From Chloroflexota bacterium (GTDB lineage Bacteria; Chloroflexota; Anaerolineae; Aggregatilineales; Phototrophicaceae): 64,000 bases of DNA. The notes beneath the pieces are model-generated. The model was not told the DNA's origin. It did no database searches and saw only the letters and a list, made by a program, of their open reading frames with translations. The position numbers were made by a program, and so were the translations under genes. Of the stretch, positions 46,336 to 54,983 are shown piece after piece (position 1 is the stretch's first letter; each line of letters begins with the position of its first letter). The stretch is taken from positions 115,894 through 179,893 of the forward strand of contig WTGB01000165.1 of assembly GCA_011523735.1 (NCBI GenBank), written 5' to 3'.

Positions 46336-46818
46336 TTGAACGGGAAGGCATTGATAAAGGGCTTTGAATATTCGGCGGACATCATTCGGCAACAGGCGGC
46401 TGAAATCAGCAATAAGGAGAGCTTAAGGCAAACGGTCGCGGACGGTCATAGCGCGAATTGGCTGCTTGGGCACATCGTCTCGGCGCGCTCCTTTCCCCTG
46501 CAGTTTGTCGGCGCCAGCCCGGTATGGTCAGACGAAGATCGCGCTCGATATCGCGATGGAAGCTCGCCAATCGGCTCTGATGGTCCCGGCGTCGTCGAAT
46601 TCAGCACTTTGACCGAGTACTTCAATGTGTCTCAGAGCCGCTTGCTGGCCGGGCTTGCCAGAATGCGGGCGGAGGAGTTAAATGAGCCATCGGGGTATGC
46701 GGCGAACAGCGTATTCGAAAGCCTGCTCTATTTTCACTTTCATGAGACATATCATGTCGGCCAACTGACGATGGTTGCCGAAGCATTGGGCAAACGCGCC
46801 AAGTATCTAAGTTCTTGA
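46336..46818 (+). CDS. DinB-like domain protein
   Basis: 160 residues, start TTG (no nearby ATG; AAAGG about 9 bases upstream). Four-helix DinB/DUF664-type fold with the metal-binding histidines spread as in the family: H in NWLLGHIV, then FHFHETYHVGQL. Members are metal-dependent, several being thiol transferases with bacillithiol or mycothiol; the substrate here is unknown. Its end overlaps the opposite-strand membrane gene by 12 bases. Confidence 0.75.
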   Translation: MNGKALIKGFEYSADIIRQQAAEISNKESLRQTVADGHSANWLLGHIVSARSFPLQFVGASPVWSDEDRARYRDGSSPIGSDGPGVVEFSTLTEYFNVSQSRLLAGLARMRAEELNEPSGYAANSVFESLLYFHFHETYHVGQLTMVAEALGKRAKYLSS

Positions 46819-47445
46819 GTGTGTTCGTGCCCGCCAGGCGCCCGCAATAACAGTTGATGCGAAACAGGCAACATAACTCGCGACGAATATCCACACACCT
46901 AGCCCAACGGTCCCGTTTGCGTGTAGCGAAGTGAAAACGCCAAGAGCCTGCGACACACCAGCTACAACTGTAAGCGTGCCGGCCAGCGGCAAGACAACCA
47001 GAACGATGGACCGCAAACGCGAGTGTCTGATGTACAACAGCAACAGTCCCGCTATCAGGCTGGTCAATGCTAGGGCGAATTGCTGGCGGTAGTTTATGTT
47101 GCCTAGGTCTTTTATGAATTCGGGCGGGGGTAACTGCCCAATCGCCAGCAGGACGATGACAATTGCAGACACCAGCCTCCAGGGCTTGTTTGCAGACACG
47201 GCGCCGAGCATTAGGCTGAGCAGCACCAATTGCAGACGCAGAAAGAGAACCGCCTGGAGCGGTGGCGATGTATGATGCTGTGAGGGATGAAGGCTCAGCC
47301 ATTCGGCTAGGTCATAGGCGCCAAGTGTCATCGGCGCGGACGGCGCCACTACCCAAGGCAGTAAATAGCCAAAGACAGCGGCAACGAGCGAGATCAATAG
47401 CAAGTTAGACTTTGCCTCCGAGGCGTGGCTACTCAAATCACCCAT
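46807..47445 (-). CDS. Hypothetical integral membrane protein
   Basis: 212 residues with about six hydrophobic helices. No motif recognised. Separate from the exopolysaccharide genes by 55 bases and on the same strand, so it might be co-transcribed with them. Confidence 0.6.
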   Translation of the reverse strand: MGDLSSHASEAKSNLLLISLVAAVFGYLLPWVVAPSAPMTLGAYDLAEWLSLHPSQHHTSPPLQAVLFLRLQLVLLSLMLGAVSANKPWRLVSAIVIVLLAIGQLPPPEFIKDLGNINYRQQFALALTSLIAGLLLLYIRHSRLRSIVLVVLPLAGTLTVVAGVSQALGVFTSLHANGTVGLGVWIFVASYVACFASTVIAGAWRARTHSRT

Positions 47446-47500
47446 TTCCGTGCCAATCGCAAGTCGATTCTAAGTCTGGCATTTTAGCATGGCTGGAGAA

Positions 47501-48640
47501 TCACGCTCCAAGCAGATTCTCGTATATGCTTAGCAATTGAGCGGCGGATCGGTCCCAAGTGAACTTCTCCGCTTGCTGGTAGCCGGCTTCAGTTAGTCGC
47601 GTTCGCAAAGTAAAGTCGACGTCAAGCGCCGCCATAGCGTTGAAAATGGCATTTACATCGTAGGGATCAATTAGCAGCGCCGCTTCTCCGGCGACCTCTG
47701 GCAGGGAAGAGATATTGCTTGTGATGACAGGACTGCCGCAAGCCATGGCTTCCAACAAGGGCAATCCGAAACCTTCATAAAGCGAGGGCAGCACCAGCAT
47801 GCACGCGCCACTATAAAGCGCGGGCAAGTCTTCATCGTCGACGAAACCGAGTAAGTGTACAAATGGGCTCATACCAGTCCGGTCAAGCGCCGGGTGGATT
47901 TCGTCTTCCAACCAGCCTTTGCCGCCAGCGATGGCATAGTGCAGGTCATGGCCAGCCGCACGCAGCATCGCGAGCGCCTCGATGACGCGGGCATAATTCT
48001 TGCGCGGCTGGACAGTACCCACAGACAAGACGTATTCGAGTCCGGTCAAGCCGTATTTCGCGCGCATTACCTCCAATATCGCCTCGTCATTGATGCGCCT
48101 GTAACGCTTATTGACACCGCTGTACAGCACAGTGATTTTAGCTTCTCGCGCGCGATAGAGATCGATCAGATCGCGCTTGGTCGCGGCTGAATCCGCGAGG
48201 ATGTGATCGGCGCGAGATACTGAACGAGGCACGACCGCGTCCAAATAGGCTTTGAGAGGCGGGCTGGCAGTCTCCGGCACGCGCAGGAACGAGAGATCAT
48301 GAACGGTTAGAAGTGTTCGCGTTGCAGGTAGGGTGGGCGGCAGAACGAAATCGGTAGCATGGAACAAGTCAATGCGGCCGGTGAACAAATCAACAGGCAA
48401 TGGAAGCCGAGCGCGATGCCACAATCTTGCCAGCCAGCGCGGCGTCGCCAGTGTTGGCTTCCAGATGAAGTTAGGCGCTAGCGACGCTGGTAGATCTGCG
48501 GACGAGGCGCCGGCCACAAACAGTCGATAAGTGTTGGCTTGGTCGTGCGAAACCAACGCGGTCGTGAGTTCGCGCGCGTATCGTCCAATTCCGGCAGTTT
48601 GTTCCCAGGCCGGTGTGTAGTCAATGGCGATCGTGTGCAC
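47501..48640 (-). CDS. Family 4 glycosyltransferase (GT-B)
   Basis: 379 residues, start GTG. Transfers a sugar from a nucleotide donor with retention. The N-terminal acceptor half has IDYTPAWEQTAGIGRYARELTTAL; the donor half has VGTVQPRKNYARVIEAL and PSLYEGFGLPLLEAMACGSPVITS with the EX7E-like motif (EGFGLPLLE). This is a cytoplasmic assembly step in the surface polysaccharide. It begins one base after the GtrA stop, so the two genes are co-transcribed. Confidence 0.93.
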   Translation of the reverse strand: MHTIAIDYTPAWEQTAGIGRYARELTTALVSHDQANTYRLFVAGASSADLPASLAPNFIWKPTLATPRWLARLWHRARLPLPVDLFTGRIDLFHATDFVLPPTLPATRTLLTVHDLSFLRVPETASPPLKAYLDAVVPRSVSRADHILADSAATKRDLIDLYRAREAKITVLYSGVNKRYRRINDEAILEVMRAKYGLTGLEYVLSVGTVQPRKNYARVIEALAMLRAAGHDLHYAIAGGKGWLEDEIHPALDRTGMSPFVHLLGFVDDEDLPALYSGACMLVLPSLYEGFGLPLLEAMACGSPVITSNISSLPEVAGEAALLIDPYDVNAIFNAMAALDVDFTLRTRLTEAGYQQAEKFTWDRSAAQLLSIYENLLGA

Positions 48641-48641
48641 G

Positions 48642-49247
48642 TTACTCGACGTCGTTATAGGTCCAATAGCGGTTGGCCAGGAAGTTCCAAAACATCACCA
48701 CGATGACGCCAAAGAACAGCGCGATCATCGTACCGACCTTGTGCTGATCTAATAATGCGGGGGCGTAATCGGCGTTCACAGTGGACAATACCGCTGTCGA
48801 GAGATTGCCAAGAGGTTCATAGCTCAGTCCAATCCAAAGCGTGCGTATGGCCCAGCCGATGACGCTAACGATAGCGAATTGGGTAAGCTGGCGCTGGGCT
48901 GATTGCGACCGAGAATCCGGATACGTCCACAGGCGATTCCAGACGAAGTTGCTGCAAACAGCAAGCACAAAGGCAATGCTCTGCGTTAATGCTACATTGC
49001 TTGCCAGTGGTTCTGACAATTCGTTGACTGGAGGCAAGACTGTATTCTGCAGGACGAGCACAGTCCCGGCGTCGATGACGAAACCTAGAATGCCCACGAA
49101 AGCAAACTTTATGAAGCGTTCGACTTCTTTCGCCCGGCTGCCACCGATCCGCAATGATAGTGCTAGGATGATGCTATCGATGGGCGTCGTGACTTTGTGG
49201 TGACGTCTTCCCGTTTTGCCTGCACTTGAGCTAAAAGCCCGAAACAT
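48642..49247 (-). CDS. GtrA-family membrane protein
   Basis: 201 residues with four membrane helices: FIKFAFVGILGFVIDAGTVLVLQ, VALTQSIAFVLAVCSNFVWNRLWTY, then two more ending ALFFGVIVVMFWNFLANRYWTY. GtrA proteins are thought to flip polyprenyl-linked sugars or assist glycosylation. Located between the glycosyltransferase and the O-antigen ligase genes. Confidence 0.85.
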   Translation of the reverse strand: MFRAFSSSAGKTGRRHHKVTTPIDSIILALSLRIGGSRAKEVERFIKFAFVGILGFVIDAGTVLVLQNTVLPPVNELSEPLASNVALTQSIAFVLAVCSNFVWNRLWTYPDSRSQSAQRQLTQFAIVSVIGWAIRTLWIGLSYEPLGNLSTAVLSTVNADYAPALLDQHKVGTMIALFFGVIVVMFWNFLANRYWTYNDVE

Positions 49248-49249
49248 GC

Positions 49250-50710
49250 TTACTCCAACTCCAAGGACTCCGTCAATTGACGCTGTAAGATAGCCAACGT
49301 ACTTAATAATACACCGATATGTAAAAACAGGTTGTTGACATAAAGATTGTCGAAGAGACTATGTACGGCAATATAGACCCAACAGCCAAGCAGACCGATA
49401 GCAGTATAGCGGGCAAAGCTGTCTGGATGACGCCGCAATGACCACGCCAGGCGAATGATGAGGAGCCAGAAGCCGATATAGGCGGTTAAACCGACGATGC
49501 CGGTTTCTGCTAGCATATTTAGATAGTGGTTATGGGCATGCCCCAATGCTTCTTCCCAGAAAATCAAGCGATATGTGTCATATACCACTTCGTAACTCCC
49601 CAAGCCCAAGCCCAGAAGCGGCGCATCAGTAGCCATGTTGACGGCAGCTTGCCAATGTGCCAGGCGTTCGATTACAGCGTAATTCCAAGGGTATATCGCG
49701 ACGCCACGCACGTCTGAGATGGTGACCAATTCGCTGGCGGTGGTGGTCAAGCGGCTGACGATTGAGCTTGGCAGCAGGCCTGTCGACCAGGCAAGGCTGA
49801 AAAGCACTACGATGGAGAAGGTCAAGATTACTCCGTGCACGAGTCGCCGAGGCAGGGCAACTAGCATTGCCAGTAAGGCAACAGCAGTTCCCAGCCAGGC
49901 GCCACGACTCCAAGACGCGAGCAAAGCGGCGATGATAAGCAAGGACGCCAGGCTGCTGAAAGCGAGGATGAGCAATGGTTTTCTTACAAGTCTTCCTTTA
50001 GTATGCCAGGCGTTCAAGATCGTCGGGATCTGACTGGCGGCGGTCATCAAGCCAATGGGCAGGGCGATGCCCATAAAGCCGCCAAAGGGATTGGGTTGGC
50101 CGAAGGTGCCGAAAGCGCGGAAAAAACGGCCCAAGATCAGCAGATGATCGGCACCGCTTCCGCCCAAGAATATATACAAGCCGACCAAGGCATTGGCCGT
50201 TGCACTCAGCAAGATCGCAAATATAAGCCAGCGCCAGTTTTCGTCATTCGTCAGCGTCAAATTCCAGATGGCAAGCGTGATCACTACCCATTTGAGCCAT
50301 TCCCTTAGCCAGTGTGATAACGATGCGCTATGCCATACGCCTATGGTGAAGACCGCGGTAAGGCCAGCAGCAGCGACCAGCGGCAAACTGAGCCTGACGA
50401 CAAATATCGGTCTATGCAAGCGAATCCGATCAATCAGCCAGATGCCGAAATACAGCAGTAGCAGAAACTGCCCGATGTCGAGCGGAAGGGCAAAGCCGGA
50501 TTCGGTCGCTATTAACGTGCGCAGAGGCGAAAGCGTCAACAGGAGGACCAACATGATTAGCGGTGTTGCCGGCACGAGCGCAGCGCAGATTACAGCCAGG
50601 GCAAGAATGAATATCAAGGACCAGGATATAGCTGAAGCCAGAGCGACGACAACCAGCATAAATGCTGCCAACAAAATCAAGAGCGGCAGGCGGCTGGAGA
50701 TTCCAATCAT
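49250..50710 (-). CDS. O-antigen ligase/polymerase (Wzy/WaaL family)
   Basis: 486 residues from the ATG at 50710, which gives a clean N-terminal helix. About twelve membrane helices. The characteristic long periplasmic loop contains the conserved GHAHNHYLNMLAETGIVGLTAYIGF (core GHAHNHYLN), used to polymerise or attach polysaccharide repeat units. Lies 2 bases after the epimerase-family gene and 2 bases before GtrA, all on the minus strand. Confidence 0.88.
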   Translation of the reverse strand: MIGISSRLPLLILLAAFMLVVVALASAISWSLIFILALAVICAALVPATPLIMLVLLLTLSPLRTLIATESGFALPLDIGQFLLLLYFGIWLIDRIRLHRPIFVVRLSLPLVAAAGLTAVFTIGVWHSASLSHWLREWLKWVVITLAIWNLTLTNDENWRWLIFAILLSATANALVGLYIFLGGSGADHLLILGRFFRAFGTFGQPNPFGGFMGIALPIGLMTAASQIPTILNAWHTKGRLVRKPLLILAFSSLASLLIIAALLASWSRGAWLGTAVALLAMLVALPRRLVHGVILTFSIVVLFSLAWSTGLLPSSIVSRLTTTASELVTISDVRGVAIYPWNYAVIERLAHWQAAVNMATDAPLLGLGLGSYEVVYDTYRLIFWEEALGHAHNHYLNMLAETGIVGLTAYIGFWLLIIRLAWSLRRHPDSFARYTAIGLLGCWVYIAVHSLFDNLYVNNLFLHIGVLLSTLAILQRQLTESLELE

Positions 50711-50711
50711 G

Positions 50712-51659
50712 TCATGCGGGGAGGCTGAGCGCAGTGCGAAAATAGCGAATGGTGCGGTCGAGCCCTTCTTCAAGTTCAATTTTCGGCTGCCACTTGAGCA
50801 CAGTTCGAGCGCGGACCGTATCGGGCTTGCGGGTCTGAGGGTCGCCATCAATTCGTGAGCCGTCGCCGTAGACTGCACCGGCTGCGTTTCCAGCTACGTT
50901 GTTGACTATCCGCGCGAACTCGCGCATGCTGATTTCACGCGTCGTTCCGATATTCACCGGCTCCACATAATCGCTATGCAGCAGGCGACAGACACCTTCG
51001 ACCAAGTCATCAATATATTGAAAGCAGCGCGTTTGCGAGCCATCGCCATATATGGTCAGCGGCTCGCTACGTATCGCTTGTCCGATGAAGTTCGGCACGA
51101 CGCGTCCATCATCCAGGCGCATTCTTGGTCCGTAGGTATTAAAAATACGCACGATGCGGGTTTCCATACCATGCTGCCGATGGTAGGCCATCACCAGCGC
51201 TTCCGCATACCGTTTCGCCTCGTCATAGACGCCGCGTGGCCCGACCGGATCAACATTGCCAGCGTAGTCTTCAGGCTGCGGATGAACGAGCGGGTCGCCG
51301 TAGACTTCGGATGTTGAGGCGAGCAAAAACCGCGCTCCTTTCGTCCGCGCCAAGCCAAGCGCGTTATGAGTGCCCAAAGCGCCGACTTTCAGGGTCTGTA
51401 TTGGATATTTGAGATAATCCATCGGGCTGGCGGGCGAGGCAAAGTGCAGGACAGCGCCAACCGGACCTGGTACATGAATGAAATTGCTGACATCGTGATA
51501 GATGAATTCAAACCCGCGGTTGCCAGCCAGGTGTGCGATATTGTCTTGCGAGCCGGTTATGAGGTTGTCCATCGCCACCACGCGATGCCCCTCGCGCAGG
51601 AATCGATCACATAAGTGTGAACCGATGAAGCCGGCGCCACCTGTGATTAGGATTCGCAA
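50712..51659 (-). CDS. UDP-glucuronate decarboxylase-like SDR sugar epimerase
   Basis: 315 residues. NAD-binding opening [42 protein letters not shown], catalytic [10 protein letters not shown] (YxxxK) and [10 protein letters not shown] are typical of the UDP-xylose synthase branch. Makes UDP-xylose from UDP-glucuronate or a related sugar for the surface polysaccharide. Repeat copy C lies 55 bases upstream. Confidence 0.9.
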   Translation of the reverse strand: MRILITGGAGFIGSHLCDRFLREGHRVVAMDNLITGSQDNIAHLAGNRGFEFIYHDVSNFIHVPGPVGAVLHFASPASPMDYLKYPIQTLKVGALGTHNALGLARTKGARFLLASTSEVYGDPLVHPQPEDYAGNVDPVGPRGVYDEAKRYAEALVMAYHRQHGMETRIVRIFNTYGPRMRLDDGRVVPNFIGQAIRSEPLTIYGDGSQTRCFQYIDDLVEGVCRLLHSDYVEPVNIGTTREISMREFARIVNNVAGNAAGAVYGDGSRIDGDPQTRKPDTVRARTVLKWQPKIELEEGLDRTIRYFRTALSLPA

Positions 51660-51713
51660 AATGAATCACCTTCACTCGCCAACAATGCCAGAAGTTTACC
51701 ACAGCTATGCCGC

Positions 51714-51809
51714 CACAGCCGCTCGGCGGCAGCGAAAAGTATCAACCGCGCTCACACAAAATAACCAGCCCTTTCCTTGCGCAAGCAAGGGGGTTTGTTA
51801 AAAAAGACA
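51714..51809 (-). repeat. Dispersed 95-bp intergenic repeat, copy C
   Basis: On the minus strand matches copy A closely over its full length, including TTAACAAACCCCCTTGC, CTGGTTATTTTGTGTGAGCGC and CCGCCGAGCGGCTGTG. It lies between the fusion-protein gene and the UXS-like gene. Confidence 0.85.
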
Positions 51810-51830
51810 TGTGAAGCAAGATCGGAGGAG

Positions 51831-54800
51831 TTAGTCTGGCTGCTGAGCCAATTCGGACAGGCGGATTGAAACGGCAAGCTGGAACATAAATATAAAGGCG
51901 AGATCAATGACAAAGACGCTATTGTCAATTATTCCATGCCCGAGCAGAGCAGCCATGCTGCCGGGCAAACCGAGAGCCATAGCGAAACATAAGGAGTCGC
52001 CATGGCGGTAGCGCCGCAAGAGCCGAAAGATCGTAGTCCAGAAAACAAACTGAATGACGAAAAAGACGCTAATGCCCAGCAAGCCCAGCCGCGTCCAAAA
52101 GTCAAGGACAAAGTTATGTGGGTGAGAAAGATCACGATCCCATATTGCGTCGGGCTTGATGTATTTTCCGCCGAATAGATAAAGGAATTGATCTAGTCCG
52201 ATGCCGGTCAACGGATGGTCGCCCAAGATCGCCATGGTACTTTCCCACAAACGAAGTCTCACAAATGTCGTCCCGCTAGTAAAGTCCAAAACGTTGGCCA
52301 TACGATCCGAGAGGCGCGTCAACACGGCAAAGGACGCGGTAGCAAGCGCTCCTACACCGATCAAAGGCATTATTGCTCGGCGTCGATATGCGGCAACAAA
52401 GACCGTTATCGCGCCTGCTGGCACACCGATAAGAATCGCACCCGTGCTAAGCGTGAGCAAGAGAGCCAGCAGCATGCAGAGCAACGCCAGTCCGGCGAGC
52501 AAGCGTGTGCGTCTGTTGCGACTGGCAAGCAGGAAAGCCAAGGCGATTGGCAGCGTGCGTCCGAAGAGCAATCCCGCGTTATTCGCCGAACCGTAAACGC
52601 TCTCCAACCTGCGAAAGCCATATTCTGCGGAGTAGAAACTTCCTTCCTTGGTGAAATACATAAACATGCCGATGAGCGCAACCAGGACGCCCGCCACGAC
52701 AAGGGCGGCGAAGAGCCGAACCAGTGTTGCCTTGCTTGGACGGACGGCGCGCAGCAAGATATAGAATAGCAGCGGCTCGAATATCAGAGTGCGCAACTCT
52801 GTTCGCGCTGTCTCCGGGTGTTGCGCCCACAATAACGATAAAATTCCGCAAAGCGCGATGACGCCGACGGCGAGATCCATTGTGTACAGGGAAGAGCGCA
52901 GACGTCCTGAAATCAACGGGAACGCCGCGTTACTCATCTGCAGTTGCTTGCCCAGGGCTACTATGAATCTGAAAAAGCCAGCCGCAGCCGTAATCAGTAT
53001 CATCACCTCGACCATGGGAAAGGCGTAGGTATATAGCTCCACGGGGTAGAGGAAAAACGGCGCCCAGAGCAAGGTCAATATGAGACCGTTTTCCAGACGG
53101 TGGTAGATCAGTACAAACAAGCCAAATGCCAACAAGATTGAGATAATGAAACTCGGAGAGAGATAGAGCAGGCCCCCGCTAAGAAGCGCCAGCGAGATGT
53201 TGACCTCGTCTCGCAAAAGCAATGAAGTCCGGGGCGAGTTCCAGGTCCAGAGCAGCGCCATCATCATGAACAGGGATGTGATGCCGGTCATAGTGAGGTG
53301 CAGTGTGGCGCTGATGCCAGTGGCAAGGAAGCTAAGCGATGGCAGCCAGGTACGCCATGGAGCGGTGAGGACTGTATGGACGAAAGCCAGAAGAGACAGG
53401 CAGGTCGCCACGAAGCCGAGGGCGATCTGTCGGTTGTAGGGCAGGCTTAGGTCGCCGGAACTGACGGCGTAACCGGCTATCGCCCAGCGGTCCCACCCCC
53501 GATCCGCAATGACATGAAGCCTGTGCCGCTCAAGGGGAAGATCCACGGCGACAGGCACGAGATTCGTCTCCGGTCCTCGAGAATTGCTCCGCAGGAAGAT
53601 GTAAGCGTTTCCGCTGGAGTCCCTCTGCGTGGCATTTGCCGGCTGTTCATCTACTGTGGGATAAAGAAAGGCGACATAGTCATCCTCCCGCAGGAGCATA
53701 GCGAGATCGGCGCCATAGAAGTCAAATGCCAGTTGGCTATCGCTTTCGTGAAGCCAGCCGATATCGGCGCCGAGCTGACTAAACTGCCAGATACCGCTGT
53801 AACGCGCGTGTTCATTAAGGGCATGGTACAAACCGTTTTGCGCGACGTCAGGAAGTGGATACTCTTGTAGAGCCAGCAGCAACGGCGATGGCTCATCGTT
53901 CTGCTGCAAGAGTGCAAAGCCCCACTGCGCATCGTTAGCTTGTGCCGCCGGCTGCCAGTGATGCAGAAACATCGCACCGAGCCAGGGCCATTCGCGGTGC
54001 GTGCGATCGAGAGCTTGCAAGGTATATTGACTTCGCTCGGGTTCAGTCACCGCACCCCAGATAGACGGGGCGCCTTGCCAATCCGATGGCAGCGCATTCC
54101 AGCCATAGTTGCTCGCCCACAGCCGTTTTTTGGCATCGCCGTGATTTTCCATCACTTCGCGGAGAGCAATGATGCGTGAGTAATTAAGAATTTGTTCATC
54201 CACGCGGCGGTCAAGCGGCGACGATGAAAATCCGTAGGGTTTGCCGGCCACCACGTCCATGATCTCGCCAGCGCCCAATGCATACATCGCTTCGAGGTAA
54301 CGAATATCGCTGATATTGCGACCGCCGGTTTCAGTCGTTGGCGCCAGAGCCGCTGCAACAATCGTTGCTGATGAGTCGGCTAGGCGGACAGCTTCGCCTG
54401 CTTCAGCCAAAAGCGATACGTATTCCGCCGGGCGCGGATCCAATGAGCCCCAGGCGTCGGACAGGTTTGGCTCGTCCCAGATCTGATAGTAGTCGATCCA
54501 GGCGCCGAATCGAGAGGCGAAGGCGCTGGCGAAGGCGCCAAATGTAGCTGCGTCTCGAGGTGGAGCGGACTGGCTTAATGTTGCCTGCCCGCGCGATTCA
54601 CGCGCCCATTCTGGTGAATGCATCAGGACAGCGACCAGTTCTAGACGCGGGAAGTCTTTGAAGGCGACTGCCAGTTGGTCCCAAGCAGCCCAGTCAAACA
54701 GGCCTTGCTGCTTTTCGATGTCATCCCAGTAAGCGAATTGCCTGATCCAGCGAAAGCCGGATTTGCTGATCAGATCCAATTGGCGATGCAACTCCGTCTG

Positions 54801-54983
54801 ATCATATTGCAGCAATTCAACGTTGACACCCATTCGCGGTTCTATGAAGGGGATGTCTTGCTCCTTAGTCGGATCGACATAACCGCGCAACTCGAAATCC
54901 CGAAGATCCAAGGTGCCGAGCGTCGCCGTGAGGCTACCCGCGACCAAGAGTATGCTTACAGCCAGCAGCAGCAGTTTGCGCAT
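51831..54983 (-). CDS. Glycoside hydrolase (GH39-like) domain fused to O-antigen ligase
   Basis: About 1050 residues from the ATG at 54983, which overlaps the upstream stop (TGATG). After an N-terminal signal/anchor helix, residues ~50-340 resemble the GH39/GH5-like TIM barrel: GFRWIRQFAYWDD, EWARES, QIWDEPNLSDAW (the acid/base motif, usually NEPN), and LWASNYGWN where active enzymes have a TEFGW nucleophile; the glutamate is replaced by asparagine at about residue 292. Residues ~520-1050 have about twelve membrane helices with a Wzy_C-type loop (LSHPHNFVLDFWTRLGLLG). Possibly a sugar-binding, not hydrolysing, head attached to a polymerase. Part of the exopolysaccharide cluster. Confidence 0.78.
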   Translation of the reverse strand: MRKLLLLAVSILLVAGSLTATLGTLDLRDFELRGYVDPTKEQDIPFIEPRMGVNVELLQYDQTELHRQLDLISKSGFRWIRQFAYWDDIEKQQGLFDWAAWDQLAVAFKDFPRLELVAVLMHSPEWARESRGQATLSQSAPPRDAATFGAFASAFASRFGAWIDYYQIWDEPNLSDAWGSLDPRPAEYVSLLAEAGEAVRLADSSATIVAAALAPTTETGGRNISDIRYLEAMYALGAGEIMDVVAGKPYGFSSSPLDRRVDEQILNYSRIIALREVMENHGDAKKRLWASNYGWNALPSDWQGAPSIWGAVTEPERSQYTLQALDRTHREWPWLGAMFLHHWQPAAQANDAQWGFALLQQNDEPSPLLLALQEYPLPDVAQNGLYHALNEHARYSGIWQFSQLGADIGWLHESDSQLAFDFYGADLAMLLREDDYVAFLYPTVDEQPANATQRDSSGNAYIFLRSNSRGPETNLVPVAVDLPLERHRLHVIADRGWDRWAIAGYAVSSGDLSLPYNRQIALGFVATCLSLLAFVHTVLTAPWRTWLPSLSFLATGISATLHLTMTGITSLFMMMALLWTWNSPRTSLLLRDEVNISLALLSGGLLYLSPSFIISILLAFGLFVLIYHRLENGLILTLLWAPFFLYPVELYTYAFPMVEVMILITAAAGFFRFIVALGKQLQMSNAAFPLISGRLRSSLYTMDLAVGVIALCGILSLLWAQHPETARTELRTLIFEPLLFYILLRAVRPSKATLVRLFAALVVAGVLVALIGMFMYFTKEGSFYSAEYGFRRLESVYGSANNAGLLFGRTLPIALAFLLASRNRRTRLLAGLALLCMLLALLLTLSTGAILIGVPAGAITVFVAAYRRRAIMPLIGVGALATASFAVLTRLSDRMANVLDFTSGTTFVRLRLWESTMAILGDHPLTGIGLDQFLYLFGGKYIKPDAIWDRDLSHPHNFVLDFWTRLGLLGISVFFVIQFVFWTTIFRLLRRYRHGDSLCFAMALGLPGSMAALLGHGIIDNSVFVIDLAFIFMFQLAVSIRLSELAQQPD

